In this document: one piece after another, positions 1-8,161 of the stretch
How positions within the stretch are numbered: the stretch's first letter is position 1
How the letters are laid out: every line of letters begins with the position of its first letter
Origin: Levilactobacillus brevis ATCC 14869 = DSM 20054
GTDB lineage: Bacteria; Bacillota; Bacilli; Lactobacillales; Lactobacillaceae
NCBI RefSeq assembly: GCF_001433855.1
Contig: NZ_AZCP01000007.1
Location: forward strand, 1 to 64,000
Length of the DNA stretch: 64,000 bases
Direction: 5' to 3'
Position numbers and translations under genes: made by a program
Notes under the pieces: generated by a model
Databases searched by the model: none
Told to the model about the DNA's origin: nothing
What the model saw: only the letters and a program-made list of their open reading frames with translations

Positions 1-49
1 CCGATAGTAGTTGGGGGATCGCCCCCTGCGAGGATAGGACGTTGCCACG
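1..49 (+). rRNA. rrf: 5S ribosomal RNA, 3' end only
   Basis: The first ~49 bases match the conserved 3' half of Lactobacillales 5S rRNA (the AGTAGTTGGGGGATCG loop E/helix IV region and the closing GTTGCCACGC). The 5' part lies outside the window. It marks the end of an rRNA operon read on the + strand. A terminator follows directly. Confidence 0.9.
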
Positions 50-55
50 CGAGTT

Positions 56-86
56 GTGGAACCCAGTGATTGGGTTCCACTTTTTT
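56..86 (+). terminator. Terminator of the rRNA operon
   Basis: A perfect 10-bp stem (GTGGAACCCA / TGGGTTCCAC) with a 5-nt loop is followed by six T. It starts about 6 nt after the 5S end. Confidence 0.93.
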
Positions 87-87
87 A

Positions 88-116
88 TTGCCATTGTTTT
101 TAAAATCGGTGATAAT
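88..116 (+). promoter_or_regulatory. Promoter of tRNA-Thr
   Basis: A -35 TTGCCA (88-93), 17-bp spacer and -10 GATAAT (111-116) lie just upstream of the tRNA. The tRNA therefore probably has its own promoter and does not depend on readthrough from the rRNA operon. Confidence 0.7.
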
Positions 117-124
117 AGACTTAT

Positions 125-197
125 GCCGCTTTAGCTCAGAAGGTAGAGCGTTTCCATGGTAAGGAAGAGGTCGTTGGTTCAAATCCAATAAGCGGCT
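125..197 (+). tRNA. tRNA-Thr (anticodon GGT)
   Basis: A 73-nt cloverleaf: acceptor GCCGCTT pairs with AAGCGGC (190-196), D stem GCTC/GAGC, anticodon stem TTTCC/GGAAG (one T-G pair), loop ATGGTAA with anticodon GGT, T arm GTTGG-TTCAAAT-CCAAT, discriminator T. The anticodon reads ACC/ACU. The 3' CCA is not encoded. Position 32 is A, a little unusual. Confidence 0.93.
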
Positions 198-270
198 TAA
201 TGGAAAAACCAGTCTAAATGAAACTGACAGCTGGCAAAGCCAAGTGACAGTTGTTCAGGAGACTAAAGAA

Positions 271-331
271 AACAACGTAAGTGAAAGGCACCCACACGAA
301 CCTAGTGCGAGTGCCTTTTACTTACGTTGTT
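271..331 (-). terminator. Long-stem terminator overlapping the Nudix gene end
   Basis: A 21-bp inverted repeat (271-291 / 311-331, one G-T mismatch) has a 19-nt loop. The right arm contains the stop codon and last codons of the minus-strand Nudix gene. On the minus strand the stem is followed by a T-rich run, so it should end that transcript. Confidence 0.75.
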
Positions 332-836
332 GCAGATGGGTCCAAGCCCGCTCCAATTCTAAGTGATAATTGTTAAAGCCAATCTGGGTTAAGTGGCGTT
401 CAGCGACATCTGGAGTAAAGTAAGCGATACGTTGTAACTCGGCATGCTGGGGTGTCAGATCGCTAAGTGACTGTGTTGTTTGAAAAGCAAACCACGCCTC
501 GACCCAATGACTGTACGAGCGAATCCAGAAGTTATCCGCAGAAGTAACAGTTCGGTGAAAACCCAATTCTTCCGCCAGTTCACGTTGCATGCCTGCTTCA
601 ATCGTTTCGCCCGCCAAAACCGAGCCACCCGCTGAACAGTCCCAATAATTCGGAAAGTTTATTTTATCGGCAACCCGTTGTTGCAAGAGTACCGACCCAG
701 CCGCGTTAAAAATAAAGGCGTCAACCACTAGATGAAACTCACCCGCAGCTAATGTTTCATGGCGCTGGCGGTCATCAATTCGCTGGAACTGGTGATTATA
801 GATATCCCAATGTTCCGTTAACCGATCTGCCACCAT
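318..836 (-). CDS. Nudix hydrolase (IPP isomerase-like subgroup)
   Basis: About 172 aa. The Nudix box G-x5-E-x7-REL-x-EE-x-G is complete at residues ~71-92 (GETIEAGMQRELAEELG), so it should be an active Mg-dependent hydrolase of a nucleoside-diphosphate-linked compound. The 'W.CSAGG' lead-in and overall length fit the YfcD/IPP-isomerase-like Nudix subgroup; the substrate cannot be read. Two ATGs lie 9 nt apart. AGGAG abuts the upstream ATG (845) with no spacing but sits 9 nt before the second, so I start at 836. The gene stands alone with a strong terminator inside its 3' end. Confidence 0.87.
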   Translation of the reverse strand: MVADRLTEHWDIYNHQFQRIDDRQRHETLAAGEFHLVVDAFIFNAAGSVLLQQRVADKINFPNYWDCSAGGSVLAGETIEAGMQRELAEELGFHRTVTSADNFWIRSYSHWVEAWFAFQTTQSLSDLTPQHAELQRIAYFTPDVAERHLTQIGFNNYHLELERAWTHLQQRK

Positions 837-868
837 ACCGCTCATCTCCTACGTTAAGCCTACCACGT

Positions 869-1507
869 TTAGGCTTCATCGTAGCGCGTTATTTCAAATT
901 GATGATTCTCGTATTTAGCCATATAAACGTCACGGATGTTATTGACGCCATGCTGTTTGAGTTGTTGCATTAGCCAATCTTCATCGTGATTCATTAGCTC
1001 TAATACATCTGCGTCAATTTGCCCATCCACGATAATGGGATAGCGGATAGATCCATCACCCTGACGTAGAATTGTGAGACTCCCATTCTGCTCGACAATT
1101 GCGCGTTTAACGTCATCAATCTGATAAACGCCCGCTGTTCGAAGCTTAAAGTCAATTTCTTTAGCGGATAGGTTTGCTTTTAAACAGTTATGGACGAGCA
1201 GGTGACCATTACGAATCACTGTAATCGGGCCACCATCAATGAATTTACCGACGGGGTGCACATGAATTTTGAGATAGCGCATGACTAGAATTAACAGTGA
1301 CCAAATTAATAGAACAATGACGAACTGAATTAACGTAATTGAACTGTTGTAAATGACCCCACCGATGATTCCCCCTAATACATAGTTCTGAACTTGATCG
1401 ATCGCTGAAGTTGGGGCTAAATTACCCTTACCAGTGAAGTTGATCAGAACGGTCATAAAAATAAAACCAACCACTAACTTAATGGCAACATCTGAATAAT
1501 CGAACAT
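869..1507 (-). CDS. DUF421 membrane protein (YetF family)
   Basis: 212 aa with about three N-terminal membrane helices (roughly residues 8-25, 38-56, 58-80) and a soluble C-terminal part. The segment 'GKFIDGGPITVIRNGHLL' is the hallmark of DUF421/YetF proteins. The function is unknown; the family is membrane-anchored with a cytoplasmic domain. An AAAGGAG site precedes the ATG. It follows the DUF3290 gene by 3 nt, so the two form one operon, a pairing I know from other lactobacilli. Confidence 0.85.
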   Translation of the reverse strand: MFDYSDVAIKLVVGFIFMTVLINFTGKGNLAPTSAIDQVQNYVLGGIIGGVIYNSSITLIQFVIVLLIWSLLILVMRYLKIHVHPVGKFIDGGPITVIRNGHLLVHNCLKANLSAKEIDFKLRTAGVYQIDDVKRAIVEQNGSLTILRQGDGSIRYPIIVDGQIDADVLELMNHDEDWLMQQLKQHGVNNIRDVYMAKYENHQFEITRYDEA

Positions 1508-1510
1508 GGG

Positions 1511-1957
1511 CTACTCCTTTACAAGCTTTATTTTAGGTTGATGTAACGTGACTTTCTCTATAAGGTATGCGGAATTATCGGAATTATAATCTAAGCGATA
1601 GTACCCGTCCGGCGCCTTAATCAGCAGATTGGTATTACTAGTCGTCGCATTGACTGCTAACTTTTTAGGGCTGACGCGCAGTTGCTGAGCGACATTAGTA
1701 ACAATTCCCGTGATTTCGCCGGTTTGTTCACTGGCCGATCGCAAGGAGACCAGGCTGTTGATTTGCAATCCCAAAACGAGTAGTAGTAAGGTCCCGGTGA
1801 TGATACTCAAATCCTTATATTTAACATTCCATCGGTGACGCAAGTAATAGAAGAATAACCCCATGAACGCGACTAACAGGGCAATTAGTAGCGCAATACG
1901 TAAATATTGCCACGTGCTGTGCTGTGTCGTGAGGTAATGATACGTATAAAATGTCAT
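1511..1957 (-). CDS. DUF3290 membrane protein
   Basis: 148 aa: two membrane helices (about 18-38 and 48-70), then a ~75-residue predicted extracytoplasmic domain ending in 'KIKLVKE'. It resembles DUF3290 proteins, which habitually sit just upstream of DUF421. The site GAAGGGAG lies 6 nt before the ATG. It is first of the two-gene operon with the DUF421 gene. No catalytic motif is visible and the role is unknown; a two-part membrane complex is an inference from the repeated pairing. Confidence 0.8.
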   Translation of the reverse strand: MTFYTYHYLTTQHSTWQYLRIALLIALLVAFMGLFFYYLRHRWNVKYKDLSIITGTLLLLVLGLQINSLVSLRSASEQTGEITGIVTNVAQQLRVSPKKLAVNATTSNTNLLIKAPDGYYRLDYNSDNSAYLIEKVTLHQPKIKLVKE

Positions 1958-1994
1958 TATGTACTCCCTTCAATAGTTTCTAGGATATAGTTTA

Positions 1995-2882
1995 TCACGA
2001 ATTTTGCGTTTGACGATAGTGCTTGGCTCGAGGAAGCCAGGAGTTGAGCAGGCTATGAATACCTGGTTGGTAGCGAGATAACGGTAATGTTTTAAGGCGG
2101 GAGGCTAAGTCGTTGGCTTGTTCAAAGTCTCCAAAGTAGGCATTCCAAATGCATAAGCATAACTGCTGTGCAAGGGCACCGTCAGTGCTGAGATGATTCA
2201 GATAGCCAGCCTCGACTTGGTTTCTAAATGCCCGGGCAGCCGCATATTCTTGATGAACCAGTAAAACCTGTAGGGCAACGAGGTCAAAGCTCGAGCGACC
2301 ATCCATGACATCAAATTGATCGGTGGTTGCGGTCACGTAGCGTTCACACGTGACGTGAAAGCGGCGAATGATTGCGGGCAGTGGTTCGTGTTTAAACCCT
2401 GCCAGTGCTAATAACACGGGCCCCATCTTCAGGTCTTGCAGCGTCCACGTTTTGGTGAACGTGAATTGCTGCCAAAGATGCGCCATGGCGGGACTGAGAA
2501 CGACATGCTCGTGATCGAAAGCCACCAGTAACGTGGCTGCCATCACCGCCATCCGTTGTTCAGTGGGGTTATCACTGGCTTGGTAGCGCTGGGCTAAATG
2601 ACTGAGCAACGGAAAGTTTTGTTGATCGTAAGCTAACATAATTTGACTGTTGAGATCGGTTGCGGTGTCGGGTTGATAGTCGTTTTGGATGAACCGAAAC
2701 TCACCGGCACTAACGCCTAGCCGATCTAAGATTAAGAATAACTTGCTGGCCCCCAGATCATGCTGGCCGCTTTCTAAACGAATGGCAAATGATCGTGAAA
2801 CGATGCCCTGGTAAATTTCCTTTTGCGTGAAGCCCTTAGCTAAACGGATTTGTTTAAGTGTACAACCGATTGTCTGCATCAT
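1995..2882 (-). CDS. Rgg/GadR/MutR family transcriptional regulator
   Basis: 295 aa. An XRE-type helix-turn-helix occupies residues ~8-60 ('LKQIRLAKGFTQKEIYQG...FAIRLESGQ'), followed by an all-helical C-terminal region as in Rgg/PlcR-like regulators that bind short peptides or other ligands. AGGAGG sits 5 nt before the first of two adjacent ATGs. It is divergent from an MFS exporter; by analogy with other Rgg-transporter pairs it may control that gene and itself. A perfect 16-bp palindrome overlaps its own transcription start region. Confidence 0.85.
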   Translation of the reverse strand: MMQTIGCTLKQIRLAKGFTQKEIYQGIVSRSFAIRLESGQHDLGASKLFLILDRLGVSAGEFRFIQNDYQPDTATDLNSQIMLAYDQQNFPLLSHLAQRYQASDNPTEQRMAVMAATLLVAFDHEHVVLSPAMAHLWQQFTFTKTWTLQDLKMGPVLLALAGFKHEPLPAIIRRFHVTCERYVTATTDQFDVMDGRSSFDLVALQVLLVHQEYAAARAFRNQVEAGYLNHLSTDGALAQQLCLCIWNAYFGDFEQANDLASRLKTLPLSRYQPGIHSLLNSWLPRAKHYRQTQNS

Positions 2883-2904
2883 GCAGTCCTCCTAACGATG
2901 GTAC

Positions 2905-2920
2905 GTGGCAAATTTGCCAC
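2905..2920. promoter_or_regulatory. Perfect palindrome, likely operator for the rgg gene
   Basis: GTGGCAAATTTGCCAC is a perfect 16-bp palindrome lying 3 bp downstream of the minus-strand -10 box, i.e. across the rgg transcription start. It also sits upstream of the divergent MFS gene. The cognate protein is unknown; Rgg autoregulation is an inference. Confidence 0.55.
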
Positions 2921-2922
2921 AT

Positions 2923-2952
2923 ATTATACGTCACATTTTTGATAAATACCAA
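2923..2952 (-). promoter_or_regulatory. Promoter of the rgg-like gene
   Basis: On the minus strand TTGGTA (2952-2947), 18-bp spacer, TATAAT (2928-2923), leading into the palindrome and the rgg start codon. Confidence 0.65.
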
Positions 2953-3016
2953 TACAATTAACCTTAACTTAAGCGCCAATACCGATTGGGCGGTGTTGAC
3001 TGAGGAGGCGTATCAG

Positions 3017-4279
3017 ATGGATACACAAGTTTCCAATCGTCAATCGGTTATACAAATTGTTAAGGCTGCCAGCAGTGATATTATGACGACACTAGGTGGA
3101 GACACATTTGGTTTTGCACTGGGGCTGATGCTACTACACACAACGCACTCGGCCATGAGTTTTGGGTTAGGCTCGATTATTTATCCGTTGGTCGGCCTAT
3201 TGTTAGTGATCCCAGTAGGTAACCTAGTCGATCACCAGCCCCACCGACTACTAATTTTAGGGAGTAAATTAGCCGGTATCCTAGCATTCGCGTTATATGC
3301 ACTACTGGTGCCATGGCTCAGCATGCCAATGTTATTAGCAGTAATGATGTTAACGATCGTTGCTTGTTGTGATAAGGTGACGACAACAGCTTTTACGGCA
3401 GCTGTACGGGAGCTAGTTAATCCGGCTCATATTAAGACCTTGGCGACTATTGAGCAGGCGGCGACTGCTACCATTCAGTTGGTTTCACCCATTATTGCAG
3501 CTGCTTTATACGCATGGATTGGGTTTGCTGGTATCGTGTGGATAGAATTGGGGATGGAAATTATTTCGGCCTTAATCGTACTAACTATGCGTTTTCATCC
3601 GGTTACTCGTTTGCTGGCAGATGACCACGCTAAGTCGCAATGGCAACAATTTCGGGTGGGATTATGCTATATTCGTGATCGCTTCACGTTGCGGACTATT
3701 GTTCTAGTGGGTATTTTACTGAATTTCTTATTCAGCTCAATTGATATTGGGTTGCCTTATGCGATTGTGCAAACTCGGCATCTTAGCAGTGCCCAATTAA
3801 GTTGGGTACTGAGTGCATTTGCCGCAGGTATCTTATTAGGTAATCTATTGTTAATGGTGCTGCCAACATTCAAACGGATCTTACGGCTGGTCTTAGGACT
3901 TGGGGCTGTCATTGGTCTACTCGTTGTTTTATTAGGAAGTGTCTTTTTAAGCGCGCTAAACGGTCAGTGGTTGATTGGACTACTAATCGGGTGGTCACTG
4001 CTGGTTGGGATTGTGTTAGCATTCATCAATACACCGATGTCAGTGTACATGCAGCTGACAGTTCCCACGGAGCTACTAGGTCGTGTGGATGCCACCTTTA
4101 GTACGCTCATGCAGTTGGCCTTACCACTTGGGACGCTGGTTTACGGTAGCCTATTTCAAGCCTGTGCGGCCGGGCCAGTCTATTTGGTAACGGGACTCGT
4201 CATTATCGGCTATCTCAGTTACAACATGTGGCGGATCCATCACAGCGTGGCAACCGAGCAAATTGGTAACGACGAGTGA
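3017..4279 (+). CDS. MFS transporter (multidrug exporter-like)
   Basis: 420 aa with about 12 hydrophobic segments. The motif-A region between helices 2 and 3 reads 'GNLVDHQPHRLLILGSK', typical of drug:H+ antiporters and macrolide-efflux-like MFS proteins. The reading frame is open further upstream, but GAGGAGG with 8-nt spacing fixes the ATG at 3017. It is divergent from the Rgg regulator, which may control it. The substrate cannot be told. Confidence 0.85.
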   Translation: MDTQVSNRQSVIQIVKAASSDIMTTLGGDTFGFALGLMLLHTTHSAMSFGLGSIIYPLVGLLLVIPVGNLVDHQPHRLLILGSKLAGILAFALYALLVPWLSMPMLLAVMMLTIVACCDKVTTTAFTAAVRELVNPAHIKTLATIEQAATATIQLVSPIIAAALYAWIGFAGIVWIELGMEIISALIVLTMRFHPVTRLLADDHAKSQWQQFRVGLCYIRDRFTLRTIVLVGILLNFLFSSIDIGLPYAIVQTRHLSSAQLSWVLSAFAAGILLGNLLLMVLPTFKRILRLVLGLGAVIGLLVVLLGSVFLSALNGQWLIGLLIGWSLLVGIVLAFINTPMSVYMQLTVPTELLGRVDATFSTLMQLALPLGTLVYGSLFQACAAGPVYLVTGLVIIGYLSYNMWRIHHSVATEQIGNDE

Positions 4280-4330
4280 CGGGTCGTGCTAAACTGAACT
4301 TATGAAAGTCAAAGAAGGAGGACATTTCGG

Positions 4331-5665
4331 ATGGCAGACTTTGATTGCATTGTGATTGGTGGTGGCCCCGGTGGGTTGGCCGCAGCGTATGGCTTACACG
4401 AACGTGGCCTGAAGATTGCTGTGGTTGAAAAAGATTTATGGGGCGGAACATGTCCCAATCGCGGGTGCGACCCGAAGAAAATTTTGATGGCGGCAGTTGA
4501 AGCTCAAGGACGAAGTGAAGCGTTGCAAGGTCATGGCTTAACCGGTGTACCACAAATTGACTGGTCGTCGTTGATGGCAACGAAACGGGCGTATACGGAG
4601 AAGATTCCAACGGGCACTCAGGGTGGCTTACAATCAGCTGGTATCGCCAACTATCATGGTGAAGCTAGTTTTGAGGCGGATGGTCACCTGACAGTGGGGG
4701 ACACCCAACTGTCAGCGACGAATTTCATTATCGCAACGGGACAAGCTCCACGTATTCCCAATATTACGGGACAGGAATGGTTGCGTACCAGTAATGATTT
4801 CTTGGACCTAGATACACTGCCCGCAGATATTACGTTGATGGGGGCCGGATACGTTGGTATTGAATTGGCGGCCATTGCCAATGCTGCTGGTAGTCAGGTC
4901 CATCTAATCCATCATAGTGATCGGCCATTACGGGGGTTCGATGGTGAATTAGTAGCGGCTTTGTTGAAACGCTTAACGGCTGATGGCATAGATGTGCAAT
5001 TGGACACGGATATCACGGCGGTAACGCCAGCTGATGATCAATATCAAGTGACCACCGCGAGTGGAAAGACCTGGGCAACTGGACTTGTATTTGCCACAGC
5101 TGGACGGCTTCCCGTAACGGCGGGATTGCATTTGGAACGTGTGAATGTGACGACCACGGCTCATGGTATTCAGGTGAATGATCATCTACAGACGACTAAT
5201 CCACGGGTCTTTGCCTTGGGGGATGTCGTGGATCGTCCCCAGCCTAAGCTCACCCCAGTGGCGGGTTTTGAAGGACGTTATTTGACGCAAACGCTGGCCA
5301 AACAAGACCAACCAGCCATCACCTATCCTGTGATTCCAGCGGTCGTTTATGGTAAAACGCAATTGGCCCAACTGGGTGTCACACCAGCAACGGCGACTCA
5401 GCAGCCAGAGACCTATGCCGTTAGTGATTTGGATCTAACGTCATGGTATAGTTATCGACGAATTCAAGACGCTGATGCGCGAATCAAGATCGTGACAGAA
5501 CGATCCACCCAACGGATTGTTGGGGCAACAATGTTGAGCAGTGAAGCAGAACAAGTCATCAACTACTTGGATTTTGTGATTCAAAATCAACTCACACCAA
5601 CGGATATTGAGCAGGCTATTTTGGCTTACCCGACGTTGGCGTCTGACCTCACTTATTTTGGATAG
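4331..5665 (+). CDS. FAD-dependent pyridine nucleotide-disulfide oxidoreductase, atypical
   Basis: 444 aa, flavoprotein of the glutathione reductase/dihydrolipoamide dehydrogenase fold. Seen: FAD-binding GGGPGG (10-15), redox pair C41-x4-C46 in 'GGTCPNRGCDPKK', a second dinucleotide motif 'GAGYVGIE' (~170), FAD-contacting 'ALGDV' (~297), and a C-terminal dimerisation domain. The usual C-terminal His-Pro-Thr (proton relay of class I enzymes) is Tyr433-Pro-Thr. Disulfide reduction is thus plausible but the acid/base residue is changed, so I do not call it glutathione reductase. AAGGAGG lies before the ATG; the gene is monocistronic with a terminator after it. Confidence 0.85.
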   Translation: MADFDCIVIGGGPGGLAAAYGLHERGLKIAVVEKDLWGGTCPNRGCDPKKILMAAVEAQGRSEALQGHGLTGVPQIDWSSLMATKRAYTEKIPTGTQGGLQSAGIANYHGEASFEADGHLTVGDTQLSATNFIIATGQAPRIPNITGQEWLRTSNDFLDLDTLPADITLMGAGYVGIELAAIANAAGSQVHLIHHSDRPLRGFDGELVAALLKRLTADGIDVQLDTDITAVTPADDQYQVTTASGKTWATGLVFATAGRLPVTAGLHLERVNVTTTAHGIQVNDHLQTTNPRVFALGDVVDRPQPKLTPVAGFEGRYLTQTLAKQDQPAITYPVIPAVVYGKTQLAQLGVTPATATQQPETYAVSDLDLTSWYSYRRIQDADARIKIVTERSTQRIVGATMLSSEAEQVINYLDFVIQNQLTPTDIEQAILAYPTLASDLTYFG

Positions 5666-5680
5666 TCATCATTAACTTTG

Positions 5681-5711
5681 GAGCCTGGGACAAAAGTCTC
5701 AGGCTTTTTTG
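5681..5711 (+). terminator. Terminator
   Basis: GCCTGGGAC-aaaa-GTCTCAGGC then six T. The GAGCCTGGGA type recurs in weaker form after the ROK kinase (38594); it is a terminator style common in lactobacilli. Confidence 0.9.
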
Positions 5712-5963
5712 CGTTCCCCAATATTGGATGTCAAAAGGTATGCCAGCTAATCACCAGTTGTCCCACTTATAAGGGCTTTAGTGAGCAAAACAAAAATGAT
5801 AGGTCTATAATTTTAGTTAACCAGTGATTATCATCTGAATAACGGTAATGACTTTGAGAGGGGATGATATGTTATTCAATTTGATAACTTTAATTATGCT
5901 AAGAGAATTAGGCATGTTTCCGGATTACATAAACGTGAGGTCCATCTATGGGGAGAATTAGCT

Positions 5964-6188
5964 GTGGTTCTGTGTATTTTGATGTATGTCGCGTACATTC
6001 CAGAAATCGTGGCGAATTTTATGGGTCATCCAGTATCACCGTTGCAGCCATTTACGGCCGCAATTTGTGCCTTTGCCTGGGTGGAATATGGCTGGCACCG
6101 TGCGCATAAGGATTGGCCAATTATTATTTCAAATATTCCCGGAGTTGTTTTGGGGATCATTACGGTGGTAACGGTCTACATACATTAG
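5964..6188 (+). CDS. SemiSWEET-type sugar transporter, 5' end unclear
   Basis: 74 aa from a GTG; three membrane helices and the 'MYVAYIPEI' PQ-loop-like signature of SemiSWEET half-transporters, which dimerise to move sugars. Homologues are usually ~85-95 aa. The frame stays open upstream to 5868 and that translation ('LHKREVHLWGELAVVLC') looks like genuine family sequence, yet it holds no ATG; the only good site (GAGAGGGG then ATG at 5864/5869) is in other frames. Either an atypical start or a frameshift has removed the N-terminus. The 250 nt between the terminator and this gene hold nothing else I recognise. Confidence 0.65.
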   Translation: MVLCILMYVAYIPEIVANFMGHPVSPLQPFTAAICAFAWVEYGWHRAHKDWPIIISNIPGVVLGIITVVTVYIH

Positions 6189-6201
6189 ATTATTTCCGAG
6201 A

Positions 6202-6256
6202 AATTAAAAGCGGTATCGACAAGGTGTCCATCCATTGTCGATGCCGCTTTTAATTT
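6202..6256. terminator. Bidirectional terminator
   Basis: AATTAAAAGCGGTATCGAC pairs with GTCGATGCCGCTTTTAATT around a 16-nt loop, with A and T flanks, so it can act on both strands. Confidence 0.85.
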
Positions 6257-6430
6257 AGATTGACTGCTGGCAACTTGTAATGTCGCTAATACTAGAAGTT
6301 ATATAAGTGGATGAGGTTACTAGAGTGAATTGAAATGCTCATATAGTAGTTATCTTTAGCTGGTATAAACGATTGATCTTTAATTTTAAAAGTTAGTATT
6401 TATGTTTCAGAATGGCTGGTTGTCAGGGGC

Positions 6431-6613
6431 TTACTGCGTGAAAGCACCTGAAAAATATAACAATATTAGTCCAGGAATTAATAAAATTATTCCCCAAATA
6501 TATTGTTTAATCATGCTCGTATCACCAAAGAATAATCGAGTTTTTACAAAAAATTTAGCGAAAGTTATGCAGATAAGTGACAGTACCACAAATATTATAC
6601 CTAATATTCTCAT
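6431..6613 (-). CDS. Small two-helix membrane protein
   Basis: 60 aa with two hydrophobic helices (about 3-21 and 37-56) joined by a short basic loop. AAGGGGGA lies about 8 nt before the ATG, which supports translation. The stretch is clearly more AT-rich than neighbouring genes. No family recognised. Confidence 0.5.
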   Translation of the reverse strand: MRILGIIFVVLSLICITFAKFFVKTRLFFGDTSMIKQYIWGIILLIPGLILLYFSGAFTQ

Positions 6614-6817
6614 TTTATTTCCCCCTTATTAATAAAGGCAGTATACAGAAATTTGCTAGCGATGTATAACTCTTTTTGTGGAAAATATGGAAAATTACTT
6701 TTTAAAATAAGAAACATCGGTTTAGAAATTTTAGGCTGGTTAATTGTCATGTACTCTGTTGTCGGTGTCTGTTTTAGCGTATGATAGAACGTATCAATTT
6801 CAAAAGGAGGGGTCCGG

Positions 6818-7999
6818 ATGACATTTCTGGGTGTGTTATGTTTAATTCTGGTGCTAACCACATTGGCAGGCCATTTGGCTAATCGATTGGGTGTGCCGGC
6901 GGTTATCGGCGAACTGGTTGTAGGGATCATCTTAGGTCCGGCCATGCTGAATTGGATTCAGCTAAATAGCCTAGTAAGTTTATTTGCCAATATTGGTGTT
7001 GTAATTTTAATGTTTCTGGGAGGGCTGGAGAGTAATCTACAGTTATTGATGAAGTATTTGCGCCCAGCAATCATCGTGGCGACCTCCGGTGTTATTTTTC
7101 CGGTTGTATTAATGGGAGCGGCCGCCTGGTGGTGGGGCTTTTCACCATTGGAGGCATTGTTCATCGGGGTGATTTTCTCGGCGACGTCCGTTTCGATCTC
7201 AGTGGCGGTACTCAAGGAATATCATGCATTGACCAGTCGAGAAGGGGCGACAATTTTAGGGGCCGCAGTGGCTGATGACATCATTGGCGTCGTTTTATTG
7301 TCACTGATGATTAGTCTACTGGCCAGTCAGGGTATCCAAACGGCCGGACATCATCCAGCCCTAGCCATTGTGTTGTTAGAGCAGGTGGCCTTTTTCGGTG
7401 GCACTTATATTCTCGTAAAATGGTTAGCTCCGTATCTGATGCATTTAAGCGAGCGACTGGTGATGGCGTCCAGTGTGACTATTATGTCGATGGTCATTTG
7501 TCTCGGGATGGCTTGGATTGCGGACTTAGTGGGACTAAGTGGCGCAATTGGTGCGTTTTTTGCCGGCATTGCGGTGGCCCACACCCCATATCGAGCGGTG
7601 TTGGCCGATCACGTTGAACCCTTGGGAAATGCTATTTTTATTCCAGTTTTTTTCGTCAGTGTAGGGTTGAACATGACCTTGGATCACTTTGCTGAAAATC
7701 TGGGACTGATTCTTATTTTGACTTTATTAGCGTGTCTTAGCAAGTTGGTTGGTTGCGGTTTGGGAGCCCGACTCAGCGGATTCACGGGAACGAGTAGTAC
7801 GGTCATTGGTACGGGGATGATTGCCCGTGGTGAGATGGGGTTAATTACCGCTCAGATTGGTCATCAGGCGGGATTACTACAAGGCAGCGACTATTCCGCA
7901 ATGATTTTAGTCATCATTTTGGCGACCGTGTTAGCACCGTTATTGTTAAAGCAAACGTTAAAACGATTACCACAGAAACCATTACAATCGATTAACTAA
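6818..7999 (+). CDS. CPA2 family monovalent cation:H+ antiporter
   Basis: 393 aa, about 12 membrane helices across the whole length. 'ADD' (D153-D154) in 'GAAVADDIIGVVLL' is the double aspartate of electrogenic CPA2/NapA-type Na+(K+)/H+ antiporters. No C-terminal TrkA-N domain is present, unlike KefB/C, so it is the short NapA-like form. AAAGGAGG precedes the ATG. Monocistronic with a terminator at 8014. Confidence 0.88.
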   Translation: MTFLGVLCLILVLTTLAGHLANRLGVPAVIGELVVGIILGPAMLNWIQLNSLVSLFANIGVVILMFLGGLESNLQLLMKYLRPAIIVATSGVIFPVVLMGAAAWWWGFSPLEALFIGVIFSATSVSISVAVLKEYHALTSREGATILGAAVADDIIGVVLLSLMISLLASQGIQTAGHHPALAIVLLEQVAFFGGTYILVKWLAPYLMHLSERLVMASSVTIMSMVICLGMAWIADLVGLSGAIGAFFAGIAVAHTPYRAVLADHVEPLGNAIFIPVFFVSVGLNMTLDHFAENLGLILILTLLACLSKLVGCGLGARLSGFTGTSSTVIGTGMIARGEMGLITAQIGHQAGLLQGSDYSAMILVIILATVLAPLLLKQTLKRLPQKPLQSIN

Positions 8000-8013
8000 T
8001 TAGTGATGTAGCT

Positions 8014-8046
8014 AGAGAGACTCCTATTGGAGGCTCTCTTTTTTTA
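8014..8046 (+). terminator. Terminator
   Basis: AGAGAGACTCC-tatt-GGAGGCTCTCT, one internal mismatch, followed by seven T. Confidence 0.88.
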
Positions 8047-8082
8047 TAGCAAAGTTGTCGACTATTGAAAAAATATTTTTAG

Positions 8083-8098
8083 GTTAACGTTTTCCCAA
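8083..8098. promoter_or_regulatory. Upstream LacI-type operator (O1)
   Basis: GTTAACGTTTTCCCAA is the near-exact reverse complement (one mismatch) of the sequence in the promoter at 8181-8196. The AACGTT core suits a LacI-family repressor, which is encoded last in this cluster. Centres of the two sites are about 98 bp apart, close enough for looping. Confidence 0.65.
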
Positions 8099-8161
8099 CC
8101 GATACACCGCTGTCAATGGCTTTATGGAACTTCGTTGCTTTTGTTTGCCTTAAAAACGTAA

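Noticed and set aside
6402-6632. 76-codon plus-strand ORF opposite the small membrane gene
   Set aside because: The minus-strand frame has a ribosome site and two membrane helices; this one is its shadow.
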